Below, one piece after another: positions 7,681 to 14,153 of a stretch of DNA of 14,153 nt (its first letter is position 1; each line of letters opens with the position of its first letter). Source of the DNA: Bacilli bacterium (GTDB lineage: Bacteria > Bacillota_I > Bacilli_A > RF39 > UBA660). The notes under the pieces were generated by a model that ran no database searches, was not told where the DNA came from, and saw nothing but the letters and a program-made list of their open reading frames with translations. The stretch spans positions 1 through 14,153 of the forward strand of contig JAAWDB010000028.1 in the NCBI GenBank assembly GCA_022793555.1, given 5' to 3'. The position numbers were made by a program, and so were the translations under genes.

Positions 7681-7873
7681 ATTCTTCATTTTCAATCGTT
7701 TTCCACTCAGTGGTTCCACATGTCGTACAAATAAAAGGCACTAATACTTTTTTTCCTTTTGGTTTATCATATTTTTCTTCAATCGAAACACATAATAAAC
7801 CAGTTTCATTATCTAAGTAAGCACGACCTTGTAATGTGGTTTCACTACATTTACTACAACCTGGTTTTTTCAT
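7679..7873 (-). CDS. Small four-cysteine zinc-ribbon protein
   Basis: A 64-residue protein with CSKC near the N-terminus (C6, C9) and CTTC near the C-terminus (C49, C52), the classic pairing of a zinc ribbon. A lone C28 lies between them. There is no membrane segment or signal peptide, so it is probably cytoplasmic. The start is well supported: AGGAGG (7881-7886 on the opposite strand) lies seven bases upstream of the ATG. It points away from the pduL-like gene across a 64-base gap that must hold promoters for both, and it converges on the histidine-phosphatase-like gene. I do not recognise a specific family. Proteins of this shape can bind nucleic acid or act as adaptor subunits, but nothing here shows which. 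Confidence 0.8.
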   Translation of the reverse strand: MKKPGCSKCSETTLQGRAYLDNETGLLCVSIEEKYDKPKGKKVLVPFICTTCGTTEWKTIENEE

Positions 7874-7937
7874 GATTCATCCTCCTAATAATAATGTGCC
7901 AAAATTAAAAAAAATCATACTAGAAAGGTGATTTAAA

Positions 7938-8501
7938 ATGGAATATAAAATTTCTGTTGGAATTAGTAATAAACACGTTCATTTAACGCGAGAGACTTAT
8001 GAACAGCTATTCGACAAACCCCTAGAAAAAGTAAAAGACTTAAATCAAATTGGGGAATTTTCTTCAAATCAATTTGTAGACTTAAAAACGTCTTTTGGTC
8101 AAATAAAAAACGTTCGCATCGTAGGACCTTTTCGCTCTTACAATCAAGTAGAAATAGGAAAAAGTGATGCACATTTATTAAACTTAAATCCCCCTGTAAG
8201 AAAAAGTGGTGATTTAAAAGATGCAGAATCGATTACAATAATTGGACCTAAAAAAGAAATAACCCTAAATAATGCTTGTATTATGGCCAAACGCCATGTG
8301 CACATTAATACTTTAGACTTAGATAAATTTCATCTTAAAGATGGCGATACTGTCCAAATCCATATTCCTGGACCACGTAGTGCTTTATTAGACGCAGAGA
8401 TTAAAGCGAGTGATAATGGCTATTTTGAAGTCCACTTAGACCGAGATGAAGCAAATGCATTACTTATCGAAAGTGGAGCGGAGGTAACGTTAGTAATATG
8501 A
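7938..8501 (+). CDS. pduL: PduL-type phosphate propanoyl/acetyltransferase
   Basis: A 187-residue phosphotransacylase of the PduL family, which interconverts acyl-CoA plus phosphate with acyl phosphate plus CoA. The two beta-barrel halves each carry an HVH zinc motif: SNKHVHLT (H13, H15) and AKRHVHI (H120, H122). GPFRSYNQVEIGKSD (R66, E72) and PVRKSGD are also family hallmarks, and H166 in the last domain is a further metal-ligand candidate. The protein starts directly with the catalytic domain and has no N-terminal targeting peptide. No microcompartment shell or diol-dehydratase gene is nearby, so it is likely a soluble housekeeping phosphotransacetylase working with an acetate kinase elsewhere. 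The start is supported by AAAGGTGA (7924-7931). It overlaps the next gene by four bases (ATGA), so the two are translationally coupled. The enzyme class is firm; acetyl versus propanoyl preference cannot be read. Confidence 0.92.
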   Translation: MEYKISVGISNKHVHLTRETYEQLFDKPLEKVKDLNQIGEFSSNQFVDLKTSFGQIKNVRIVGPFRSYNQVEIGKSDAHLLNLNPPVRKSGDLKDAESITIIGPKKEITLNNACIMAKRHVHINTLDLDKFHLKDGDTVQIHIPGPRSALLDAEIKASDNGYFEVHLDRDEANALLIESGAEVTLVI

Positions 8502-9484
8502 CATTTAAAATTGGCAATATTACGATTAAAAATCAAGTAGTTTTAGCCCCAATGGCAGGTTTTTCAAATACTTCATTTCGCAAAATTATTAAGGAAATGG
8601 GATGCGGTTTAATTTATGCGGAAATGGTAAGTGATAAGGCCATCATGTATAAAAGCCAAAAAACCTTTGATTTATTAAAAATGAGCGAAAAAGAACGTCC
8701 CATTGCTCAACAAATTTTTGGAAGCGATAAAGAATCATTTGTTATTTCTGCGAAAGAAATTGAAAAAAGAATGCATCCAGATATTATTGATATTAATATG
8801 GGTTGTCCAGTTCCCAAAGTAGCAATTAAAGCCCAAGCGGGAAGTGCCTTATTAAAAAATCCTGAAAAGATTTACGAGATTGTCCATTCAGTAGTAAATG
8901 CCGTATCTACTCCAGTTACAGTAAAAATCCGCAGTGGTTGGGATGATGCTCATATTAATGCCGTTGAAGTAGCAAAAGTTTGTGAACAAGCGGGAGCCAG
9001 TGCCATCACGGTTCATGGCCGTACAAGAGCACAAGGATATAGTGGTTCATCCGATTGGCAAATTATAAAACAAGTGAAACAAGCCGTATCCATTCCAGTT
9101 ATAGGTAATGGAGATATTCTATCTTGCTTTGATGCCAAAAGAATGCTTGAAGAAACTGGATGCGATGCCGTTATGATCGGAAGAGGAGTTCTAGGAAATC
9201 CCTGGTTAATTCGCGATTGTGTTAATTATTTAGAAAAAAAAGAACTTCCGAAAAAAGTTACCAACGAAGAAAAGATTAATATGATGCGCTATCACTTTGA
9301 TTTATTAAAACAAGATAAAAACGAAAAAGTGGCTCTTTTAGAAATTCGGTCCAATATTTTATATTATTTAAAAAACATGCCAAAAAGTAAAGAAATAAAG
9401 ACTAAAATCTGTATGACAAAAACAGAAACCGAATTAAAACAAGTATTAGACGAATATGAAACTTTTTTAAAAAAATTGATTTAA
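8498..9484 (+). CDS. dusB: tRNA-dihydrouridine synthase (DusB type)
   Basis: A 328-residue flavoenzyme that reduces specific uridines in tRNA to dihydrouridine using FMN and NADPH. It is a TIM barrel opening with VVLAPMAGFSNTSFR, with the catalytic cysteine C103 in NMGCPVPKV, VKIRSGW, the phosphate and base-binding HGRTRAQGYSG, and FMN-binding GNGDI and GCDAVMIGRGVLGNPW. A short helical C-terminal domain follows. Length and motifs are those of the bacterial DusB/Dus1-like family, and no key residue is missing. The ATG overlaps the pduL stop as ATGA, with GGAGCGGAGG-type ribosome-site sequence upstream. Its last 18 bases overlap the 3' end of the convergent membrane-protein gene, and its terminator lies inside that gene. 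Confidence 0.95.
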   Translation: MTFKIGNITIKNQVVLAPMAGFSNTSFRKIIKEMGCGLIYAEMVSDKAIMYKSQKTFDLLKMSEKERPIAQQIFGSDKESFVISAKEIEKRMHPDIIDINMGCPVPKVAIKAQAGSALLKNPEKIYEIVHSVVNAVSTPVTVKIRSGWDDAHINAVEVAKVCEQAGASAITVHGRTRAQGYSGSSDWQIIKQVKQAVSIPVIGNGDILSCFDAKRMLEETGCDAVMIGRGVLGNPWLIRDCVNYLEKKELPKKVTNEEKINMMRYHFDLLKQDKNEKVALLEIRSNILYYLKNMPKSKEIKTKICMTKTETELKQVLDEYETFLKKLI

Positions 9485-9976
9485 AATAGCTAAAAGAACA
9501 AATAGAATCGAACCAATATAACGATTCTTTTTTTTCGTTTTAAGTAATCTTCCAAAATAATATCCAAATAATAATATTCCAATAGACATCGTACTAAATA
9601 ATAAAACTAAAAAAAATAAGGAATAATCATAAACAAAACCTAAAGAAACCAAAGTTCCATCTAAAGAATGCGTTAAAATAAGCAAAGCCAATTTTCCAAA
9701 TGTTAAATTATGACATTCTTCATAAGTATTAATTTCTTCACTATCTATAAAAGTAAAATAAGCAAGCACTAAATAAAGTATGGTTGAAACTAGTGTAGTA
9801 ACAAATCGAAAATGAAAAAATGTATAAGCAAAAATAGCAAAGGAATATATAATAACATTTCCAAGAAAAAATAATAAAATATCTTTTTTGGAAAACTTAA
9901 TATGAGATAAGCGTAATCCAAGTCCAATAATAAATCCATCTAAGCTAGCTACAAAAGCACTAAAAAATACAAACAT
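9467..9976 (-). CDS. MntP/YtaF-like integral membrane protein
   Basis: A 169-residue, strongly hydrophobic protein with about six membrane segments. It has an internal pseudo-repeat: SLDGFIIGLGL in the first helix (D13) and HSLDGTLVSLGF in the fourth (D106). Paired acidic residues in this setting are the hallmark of the MntP manganese-exporter and YtaF superfamily, and the SLDG form is closer to YtaF than to MntP as I recall them. It is slightly short for the group (about 180-210 residues). The middle loop (SEEINTYEECHNL) is acidic. A transport role for a divalent cation is likely but not shown, and no manganese riboswitch is visible upstream. The start has CAGGTGG (9984-9990 on the opposite strand) seven bases before the ATG. 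It overlaps dusB tail to tail by 18 bases. Confidence 0.75.
   Translation of the reverse strand: MFVFFSAFVASLDGFIIGLGLRLSHIKFSKKDILLFFLGNVIIYSFAIFAYTFFHFRFVTTLVSTILYLVLAYFTFIDSEEINTYEECHNLTFGKLALLILTHSLDGTLVSLGFVYDYSLFFLVLLFSTMSIGILLFGYYFGRLLKTKKKNRYIGSILFVLLAILNQFF
9504..9535 (+). terminator. dusB terminator lying within the antisense gene
   Basis: AGAATCG (9504-9510) pairs with CGATTCT (9522-9528) around an 11-base loop, followed by eight T (9528-9535). It stops plus-strand transcription 20 bases after the dusB stop. The whole element is coding sequence for the minus-strand MntP-like protein, including the KKKNR run encoded opposite the T tract. Confidence 0.8.
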
Positions 9977-10073
9977 ATATCATCCACCTGATATATTATA
10001 TTGATAATAGAAAAGGGGGACCGGGCATAAGGATACTAACTATAAAGTAGCACAAAACGATAAGGTAAAGGAT

Positions 10074-10100
10074 TTGGAACTTATTAAAGTATGGTAAAAT
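10074..10100 (+). promoter_or_regulatory. Weak candidate promoter for the metallopeptidase-like gene
   Basis: TTGGAA (10074-10079) and a TGG-extended TAAAAT (10095-10100) are 15 bases apart, which is short but tolerable with an extended -10. It leaves a leader of about 65 bases before the ATG at 10174. Nothing better is visible in the 197-base gap. Confidence 0.35.
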
Positions 10101-10173
10101 AGCTATATGAAAGCTTAATTTTACAATATTTTTTGTTAATTAGAGTTAAATTTTAGAAAGTGCGGGAACCATA

Positions 10174-10965
10174 ATGTATGAAGAATTTACACAATTTATT
10201 GCTCAATTAATAAATATTAAGATTTGTTTAAAAAAAGATTTTGTAATAGAATTGATTGATAGATTTGACATTCCAATTGAAAAATTAAACTATCCTGATA
10301 ATAAACTTGATAAATTACTAATTTCATTAAACTTTTATAAACAATTTAATATAGATTATTACAATATAATTATAGAAGGAATAAATAAGAAAGACCTTAT
10401 TATAGCGGATGATTTTAATTCTCATTTTAACACGGAAAACCATAAAACTTATATAAAAATAATGGGTAATGATGGAGATATTATTATGATAGTTCATGAA
10501 TTAGCACATTATATTGATCATACGTTGAATCCTCACATAGTTCCAGATAATTATTGGTTTTTAAGAGAAACTTTTGCTTTCTATATTGAAAGAGAACTTG
10601 AAAAATTTCTAGGTCAAAAGTATAAATATCTGTTTGATATTAGAAGAAATAATCGCCTATATATGGAGAAAAAAATGTTGGAGATTATAAAGCTAGTAAT
10701 GCATTATGAAAACGAATATTCAAAAAAAGGTAAATTAGAATTAACAGAAAAAGATTCTAAAAATATAAAAAAAATTATGAGCGCTGGAGAAGATAATTTA
10801 ATAAATTTTTATTTATCTTATCCAATTGCAAATATTACCTCATTATATTTAATAAATTTTTGTTCAAATATAACTAGAGAAAATTTTTGTAAACTGTGTT
10901 TATCTTATGATATTGAAAATTTTTTTAATGATAACGATCATCTATTAGGATTGAAACAAAAATAA
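10174..10965 (+). CDS. HExxH zinc-metallopeptidase-like protein, AT-rich, probably acquired
   Basis: A 263-residue soluble protein that I do not recognise as a named family. The central segment IMIVHELAHYIDH has the zincin motif (H108, E109, H112), and RETFAFYIERE begins 18 residues later, with E132 a good candidate third ligand. This arrangement matches gluzincins (clan MA). No signal peptide or membrane segment is seen. The N-terminal 90 residues are charged and helical and may be a propeptide or partner-binding part. The first 300 bases read here contain about 20% G+C, against roughly 33-40% in sampled lines of neighbouring genes, and Arg is mostly AGA and Ile often ATA. With its place beside a tRNA gene, this suggests horizontal acquisition. 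The ribosome site is poor (GCGGGAACC region), so the start is only moderately sure. It could be a toxin-like or regulatory protease; nothing shows which. Confidence 0.75.
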   Translation: MYEEFTQFIAQLINIKICLKKDFVIELIDRFDIPIEKLNYPDNKLDKLLISLNFYKQFNIDYYNIIIEGINKKDLIIADDFNSHFNTENHKTYIKIMGNDGDIIMIVHELAHYIDHTLNPHIVPDNYWFLRETFAFYIERELEKFLGQKYKYLFDIRRNNRLYMEKKMLEIIKLVMHYENEYSKKGKLELTEKDSKNIKKIMSAGEDNLINFYLSYPIANITSLYLINFCSNITRENFCKLCLSYDIENFFNDNDHLLGLKQK

Positions 10966-11002
10966 AAGATGCATAGTAAAAATAATTTAAATATTTTATG
11001 AT

Positions 11003-11041
11003 AAAAAAAATCCTTGATTAATCTTTTCAATCAAGGATTTT
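11003..11041 (-). terminator. tRNA-Asn terminator (possibly bidirectional)
   Basis: AAAATCCTTGATT (11007-11019) and AATCAAGGATTTT (11029-11041) form a perfect 13-bp stem with a 9-base loop. Read on the minus strand it ends in eight T (opposite 11003-11010), 12 bases after the tRNA 3' end. On the plus strand only four T follow, so it may also end the metallopeptidase-like transcript less efficiently. Confidence 0.85.
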
Positions 11042-11052
11042 AATATTCTAAA

Positions 11053-11128
11053 TGGCGCTTGATGTAGGACTCGAACCTACGACCCAACGGTTAACAGCCG
11101 TTTGCTCTACCGACTGAGCTAATCAAGC
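11053..11128 (-). tRNA. tRNA-Asn (anticodon GUU)
   Basis: 76 bases with the CCA encoded. On the minus strand the acceptor stem GCTTGAT pairs perfectly with ATCAAGC, discriminator G, then CCA. The D arm has AGCTCAGTCGGTAGAGC. The anticodon arm has ACGGCTGTTAACCGT, loop CTGTTAA and anticodon GTT. The T arm is GTAGG/CCTAC with loop TTCGAGT. A G discriminator is usual for tRNA-Asn. It has its own promoter and terminator and appears monocistronic. Confidence 0.97.
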
Positions 11129-11139
11129 AGTTCTACTTA

Positions 11140-11167
11140 AGTATACTATAATTATGTCAAAAGTCAA
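11140..11167 (-). promoter_or_regulatory. Promoter of tRNA-Asn
   Basis: On the minus strand TTGACT (11162-11167) and TATACT (11140-11145) are separated by 16 bases, giving a start near 11133, a few bases before the mature tRNA 5' end. A second TTGACA lies inside the spacer but is too close to the -10 to act as its -35. Confidence 0.65.
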
Positions 11168-11367
11168 CCAGAATATACCATTTTATCTTAAATTTTTTTA
11201 TTTTGTTATTAAAATTTATGAAGACCAAAGTTCAAGAAAATAAAAAAATAATGCCTTAAAATGCCAAAAAATAAAATTTTTTAGTAAAATATTTCATGAC
11301 TGTTCCCGAAGAAAAGAAAGATGAGAGTGAAAAATAGAGAAAGAAAAAAATAGCATTAAAACATAAA

Positions 11368-11396
11368 TTGACAACTCAACTTAGTTGCTCTATAAT
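11368..11396 (+). promoter_or_regulatory. Consensus promoter with operator-like palindrome for the marR-ABC operon
   Basis: TTGACA (11368-11373), a 17-base spacer and TATAAT (11391-11396) form a perfect sigma-A-type promoter with a start near 11403. The spacer contains the palindrome CAACTTAGTTG (11377-11387). A wider inverted pair, AACTTA (11378-11383) and TAAGTT (11397-11402), straddles the -10. Such palindromes between -35 and -10 are typical MarR operators, so repression by the first gene of the operon is likely. The preceding bases (11168-11367) are AT-rich and show no gene. Confidence 0.75.
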
Positions 11397-11422
11397 TAAG
11401 TTCGAGTGATAGGTTGTGTTAT

Positions 11423-11875
11423 ATGGAAAAGCTAAGCTATGAGAAATTTTTAGTATATCTAAGACAATTCCAAACGAAAATTCAAAAAGAATTTAATGAA
11501 GATTTAAAAAAGTTTCATCTCTCAAGTACTTACTTGGGAATAATTATGCTTTTATATGATCATAAAGAAGGATATTCCATGTCGGACTTAAGTCGCTTAA
11601 ATGCAGTGGATAATGCCCTGATGACAAGGAATATTAAGGAGTTAGAAAAAATAGACTATATTTATAGAAACCGTGAAAAAGAATCACAGCGAAAATATCA
11701 TATTTGTTTGACAGAAAAAGGCAAAAACGTTGCAAAAGAAATCAAAAATATCATTGAAAAAAGACAGCAAGATTTCTTAAAGCTTTTCTCAAAAGACGAA
11801 CAAGCCATTTTAGACCAAGCAATTAGTATGGTGATTCAAAAATTTATCACGACCATTAAAGAAGGAGAAGAATAA
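11423..11875 (+). CDS. MarR-family transcriptional regulator
   Basis: A 150-residue winged-helix repressor. An N-terminal dimer helix (about 1-33) is followed by the winged helix (about 34-100): TYLGIIMLLYDHKEG, then SMSDLSRLNAVDNALMTRNI as the helix-turn-helix, then the wing with NREKESQRKYHICLTEKGK. A long C-terminal dimer helix completes it. This is standard MarR length and order. The preferred start is ATG 11423, about 20 bases after the predicted transcription start with a weak AGG at 11411-11413; a TTG at 11414 in the same frame would add three residues (MCY). The stop TAA shares its last base with the ATG of the exporter gene (TAATG), so the two are coupled. It probably represses its own promoter through the palindrome at 11377-11387 and releases it on binding a small ligand exported by the pump; the ligand is unknown. 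Confidence 0.9.
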   Translation: MEKLSYEKFLVYLRQFQTKIQKEFNEDLKKFHLSSTYLGIIMLLYDHKEGYSMSDLSRLNAVDNALMTRNIKELEKIDYIYRNREKESQRKYHICLTEKGKNVAKEIKNIIEKRQQDFLKLFSKDEQAILDQAISMVIQKFITTIKEGEE

Positions 11876-14153
11876 TGCTTGAATTAAAAAATATCAAAAA
11901 AAGTTACACCACAGGCAGTTTTACCCAACATGCGCTAAAAGGAATTGACCTAAAATTCCGAAAAAATGAATTTGTAGCCATATTAGGACCTAGTGGTTCA
12001 GGAAAAACAACCCTATTAAATATTATAGGAGGATTAGATCGCTACGACAAAGGTGATTTAATTATCAACAATCGTTCAACCAAATTATTTAAAGACAAAG
12101 ATTGGGATGCCTATCGTAATAATTGTATTGGGTTTATTTTTCAAAGTTACAACTTAATTAGTCATATCGACATTTTATCAAATGTTGAAATGGGAATGAC
12201 TCTTAGTGGAATAAATGCAAAACAAAGAAGAAAAAAAGCCCTTGAAGTATTAAAAAAAGTGGGATTAAAAGATCATGCCCACAAAAAACCAAACCAACTA
12301 TCTGGGGGTCAAATGCAACGTGTGGCAATTGCAAGAGCCCTAGCAAATGATCCAGATATTATCCTAGCTGATGAACCAACGGGAGCTCTAGATTCTAAAA
12401 CAAGTGTTCAAATCATGGATTTAATTAAAGAAATTGCCAAAGACAAACTTGTTATAATGGTTACACACAATCCTGAATTAGCTCATGAATATGCCAGTCG
12501 TGTCATTGAAATGAAAGATGGCGAAATGCTAAGTGATTCTAATCCCCTAAAAGAAAAAGAAGAAAATGAAGAAGAATATAAAATTAAAAAAACTTCTATG
12601 AATTTTAAAACAGCTCTTCATTTATCATTGAATAACATTCGTACCAAAAAAGGACGTACCATTCTAACTGCTTTTGCATCTTCCATCGGAATTATTGGCA
12701 TTTCCTTAATTTTAAGCTTAAGCAATGGTTTTGATAAACAAATCGATACCTTTGAAAAAAACACCCTAAGTGCATTACCTGTAGTAATTAGTAAACAAAG
12801 CATGAATTTAGATGAAGAAACCATGGCAAAAATGCAAGATGACATGACGAGTACAGAAAATACATATCCTAGTATTGATTATGTAATCCCAAGTAAAAGT
12901 GAAGAAGAACAATACACCCATGAAAATAAAATTACCGACGATTATGTAAATTATCTTGAGAAAATGTCTGCAGATCATGTTTCAGGAATCAATTACGTAT
13001 ATACAACAGGCCTTAATTTTCTTCAAAAAGTAGAAAACAAAGTAAAATGGATAAACACTTCTGAATTAAATATAGGCATGATGCCTCATACTTTAAGTGA
13101 AAATACTCCAAGCGTTATTTCTGAACGTTTCGATATTTTAGCAGGAAGAGAGCCAAAATCAAAAGATGAAATTGTCATAGAAGTAGATAACAAAAATCGT
13201 GCATCGAAACAATTATTAGAAGTATTAGGATTTACCACAGATGATCATATTTCCTTTGATACTCTTTTAAAAAGCCAAGTGAAACTTGCTTATAATGATG
13301 ACTATTATCATAAAGTAGGAAATTATTTTATGCCAAATTCTGATTTAGAAAAAGTCTACGAAAATAAAAATAACTTAACCCTAAAAGTAGTAGGAATAAT
13401 TCGTTTAAAAGAAGAATATCCAAATATGGCTTCTCAACCAGGAATTTATTATACCTATGAATTAATGCAACATTTACTAGAAAAAAATTCAAATTCTCAA
13501 ATCGTTGAAGCACAAAATAAAGCAAACTATAATATAATGACTGGAGAAATTTTTGATACCACAACAGAAGAAGGAAAGACGGCAAAAGAAAATATTTTAG
13601 CATATTTAGGAAATAAATCAGTTCCTTATGTAATTCAAGTTTATCCAAAAGACTTTGAATCGAAAGATTACATTTTAGATTATTTAGATGCCTACAATGA
13701 TGGAAAAAAAGAAGAAGAAAAAATTGCTTACATCGATCAAGCCAATTTAATGAGTTCTTTATCAAGTAACATCATGGATGCAATTACCATTGTCTTAGTT
13801 GCTTTTAGTAGTATTTCTTTAATTGTATCTTCTATTATGATTGGTATCATTATGTATATTTCTGTTCTAGAACGAACAAAAGAAATCGGTATTTTAAGAA
13901 GTTTAGGAGCTAGAAAACGAGATATTGCACGTGTATTTAATTCAGAAACCTTTATTATTGGGGTATCTTCAGGATTAATCGGAATTTTTGTCGCATGGTT
14001 ACTATTATTCCCAACGAATGCAGTATTAAAAAGTCTTACCAATTTAGATAATGTAGCAGTGATGAATCCAATTCATGCTTGTATATTAATTACCATAAGT
14101 GTAATCTTAACTCTTATTGGTGGATGGATACCAGCAAAATTAGCAAGTAAAAA
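11875..14153 (+). CDS. MacB-like ABC exporter, ATPase fused to FtsX-type permease (3' end outside window)
   Basis: The frame is open from ATG 11875 to the window end (759 codons). The N-terminal ATPase (about 1-225) has Walker A GPSGSGKT (38-45), Q-loop Q90, signature LSGGQ (142-146), Walker B IILADE (162-167) with catalytic E167, and H-loop H198. An acidic linker (EKEENEEEY) leads to TM1 (about 262-284). A large extracytoplasmic domain of about 345 residues like the MacB periplasmic core follows, then three more membrane segments (about 636-660, 683-704, 725-748), with ERTKEIGILRSLGARKRDI between the second and third. The visible end GGWIPAKLASKK resembles the C-terminal end of this family, so only about 10-20 residues are probably missing. 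These mechanotransmission-type exporters move peptides, antibiotics or lipoproteins; the substrate here is unknown. The ribosome site is AGGAG at 11863-11867. Confidence 0.92.
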   Translation, partial: MLELKNIKKSYTTGSFTQHALKGIDLKFRKNEFVAILGPSGSGKTTLLNIIGGLDRYDKGDLIINNRSTKLFKDKDWDAYRNNCIGFIFQSYNLISHIDILSNVEMGMTLSGINAKQRRKKALEVLKKVGLKDHAHKKPNQLSGGQMQRVAIARALANDPDIILADEPTGALDSKTSVQIMDLIKEIAKDKLVIMVTHNPELAHEYASRVIEMKDGEMLSDSNPLKEKEENEEEYKIKKTSMNFKTALHLSLNNIRTKKGRTILTAFASSIGIIGISLILSLSNGFDKQIDTFEKNTLSALPVVISKQSMNLDEETMAKMQDDMTSTENTYPSIDYVIPSKSEEEQYTHENKITDDYVNYLEKMSADHVSGINYVYTTGLNFLQKVENKVKWINTSELNIGMMPHTLSENTPSVISERFDILAGREPKSKDEIVIEVDNKNRASKQLLEVLGFTTDDHISFDTLLKSQVKLAYNDDYYHKVGNYFMPNSDLEKVYENKNNLTLKVVGIIRLKEEYPNMASQPGIYYTYELMQHLLEKNSNSQIVEAQNKANYNIMTGEIFDTTTEEGKTAKENILAYLGNKSVPYVIQVYPKDFESKDYILDYLDAYNDGKKEEEKIAYIDQANLMSSLSSNIMDAITIVLVAFSSISLIVSSIMIGIIMYISVLERTKEIGILRSLGARKRDIARVFNSETFIIGVSSGLIGIFVAWLLLFPTNAVLKSLTNLDNVAVMNPIHACILITISVILTLIGGWIPAKLASK

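Noticed and set aside
7963..8172. Open minus-strand frame of 69 codons
   Set aside because: Antisense to the well-supported PduL gene.
7938..8501. Bacterial microcompartment locus suggested by PduL
   Set aside because: No shell proteins, no targeting extension and no diol or ethanolamine genes in the window.
9990..10000. TATAAT on the minus strand upstream of the MntP-like gene
   Set aside because: The predicted transcript start would fall inside the ribosome site and there is no -35.
11264..11283. AAAAAAT/ATTTTTT hairpin-like sequence
   Set aside because: An A/T-only stem with no upstream transcript to end; expected in such AT-rich spacer.
10163..11308. CGGGAAC (10163-10169) and GTTCCCG (11302-11308), a 7-base inverted pair flanking the AT-rich gene and the tRNA
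   Set aside because: Too short, with no transposase, target duplication or extended similarity; probably chance.
11218..11337. Two 13-14-codon plus-strand frames (ATG 11218 and ATG 11296) between tRNA-Asn and marR
   Set aside because: No ribosome sites, no promoter upstream on that strand, and length expected by chance.
12618..14042. Three long minus-strand frames (12618-12845, 13328-13765, 13737-14042)
   Set aside because: All are antisense to the ABC exporter, whose frame is continuous with intact motifs to the window end.
1..14153. CRISPR array, insertion sequence, phage or integrase genes
   Set aside because: No regularly spaced repeats with spacers, no transposase or recombinase motifs, and no terminal inverted repeats were found on reading both strands.

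Overview
This is an AT-rich stretch of a low-GC Gram-positive chromosome (Bacillota, most likely class Bacilli; possibly an uncultured gut lineage near Erysipelotrichales or RF39, which is a guess). The signs are AGGAGG-type ribosome sites, TATAAT promoters, hairpin-plus-T terminators, a CCA-encoding tRNA gene, an OmpR/HisKA two-component pair, and a MarR gene joined to an ABC exporter. TGA acts as a stop (end of the pduL-like gene) and Trp is TGG, so this is not a mycoplasma-type code. Most genes look like core or near-core genome. There is no CRISPR array, insertion sequence, integrase or phage gene.

Layout. (1) 1-4155: 3' part of a giant 2-hydroxyacyl-CoA dehydratase activase / dehydratase-like iron-sulfur protein, ended by a terminator that overlaps its stop codon. 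(2) 4184-6283: an OmpR-type response regulator and an overlapping sensor kinase that starts with TTG. The promoter carries two TTCAYN repeats 11 bp apart. (3) 6284-6519: the same TTCAYN motif recurs three times at 11-bp spacing, followed by a -10-like box, a very strong but orphan Shine-Dalgarno sequence, only tiny reading frames, and a strong terminator. This looks like a short transcript controlled by the same regulator and is the most distinctive part of the window. (4) 6520-7671: a small-multidrug-export family membrane protein, then a histidine-phosphatase-fold protein that has lost its catalytic RHG motif. (5) 7679-7873 (minus): a 64-residue four-cysteine zinc-ribbon protein. (6) 7938-9484: a PduL-type phosphotransacylase overlapping by four bases a DusB-type tRNA dihydrouridine synthase. 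(7) 9467-9976 (minus): an MntP/YtaF-like membrane protein whose 3' end overlaps dusB and contains the dusB terminator. (8) 10174-10965: a markedly AT-richer gene (about 20% GC over the stretch counted) for an HExxH zinc-peptidase-like protein, probably acquired, next to tRNA-Asn(GUU) on the minus strand (11053-11128). (9) 11368-14153: a consensus promoter with a palindrome in its spacer, a MarR repressor, and an overlapping MacB-like ABC exporter (ATPase fused to permease) that runs off the window a few codons before its expected end.

How they work together. The regulator-kinase pair probably controls itself and the short transcript downstream. The MarR protein probably represses its own operon with the exporter. 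PduL makes or uses acyl phosphates in central carbon metabolism and is co-transcribed with a tRNA-modifying enzyme. The gaps at 6284-6519 and 11129-11422 hold only the regulatory elements listed. The gap at 9977-10173 holds a weak candidate promoter and a purine-rich stretch that I cannot assign.
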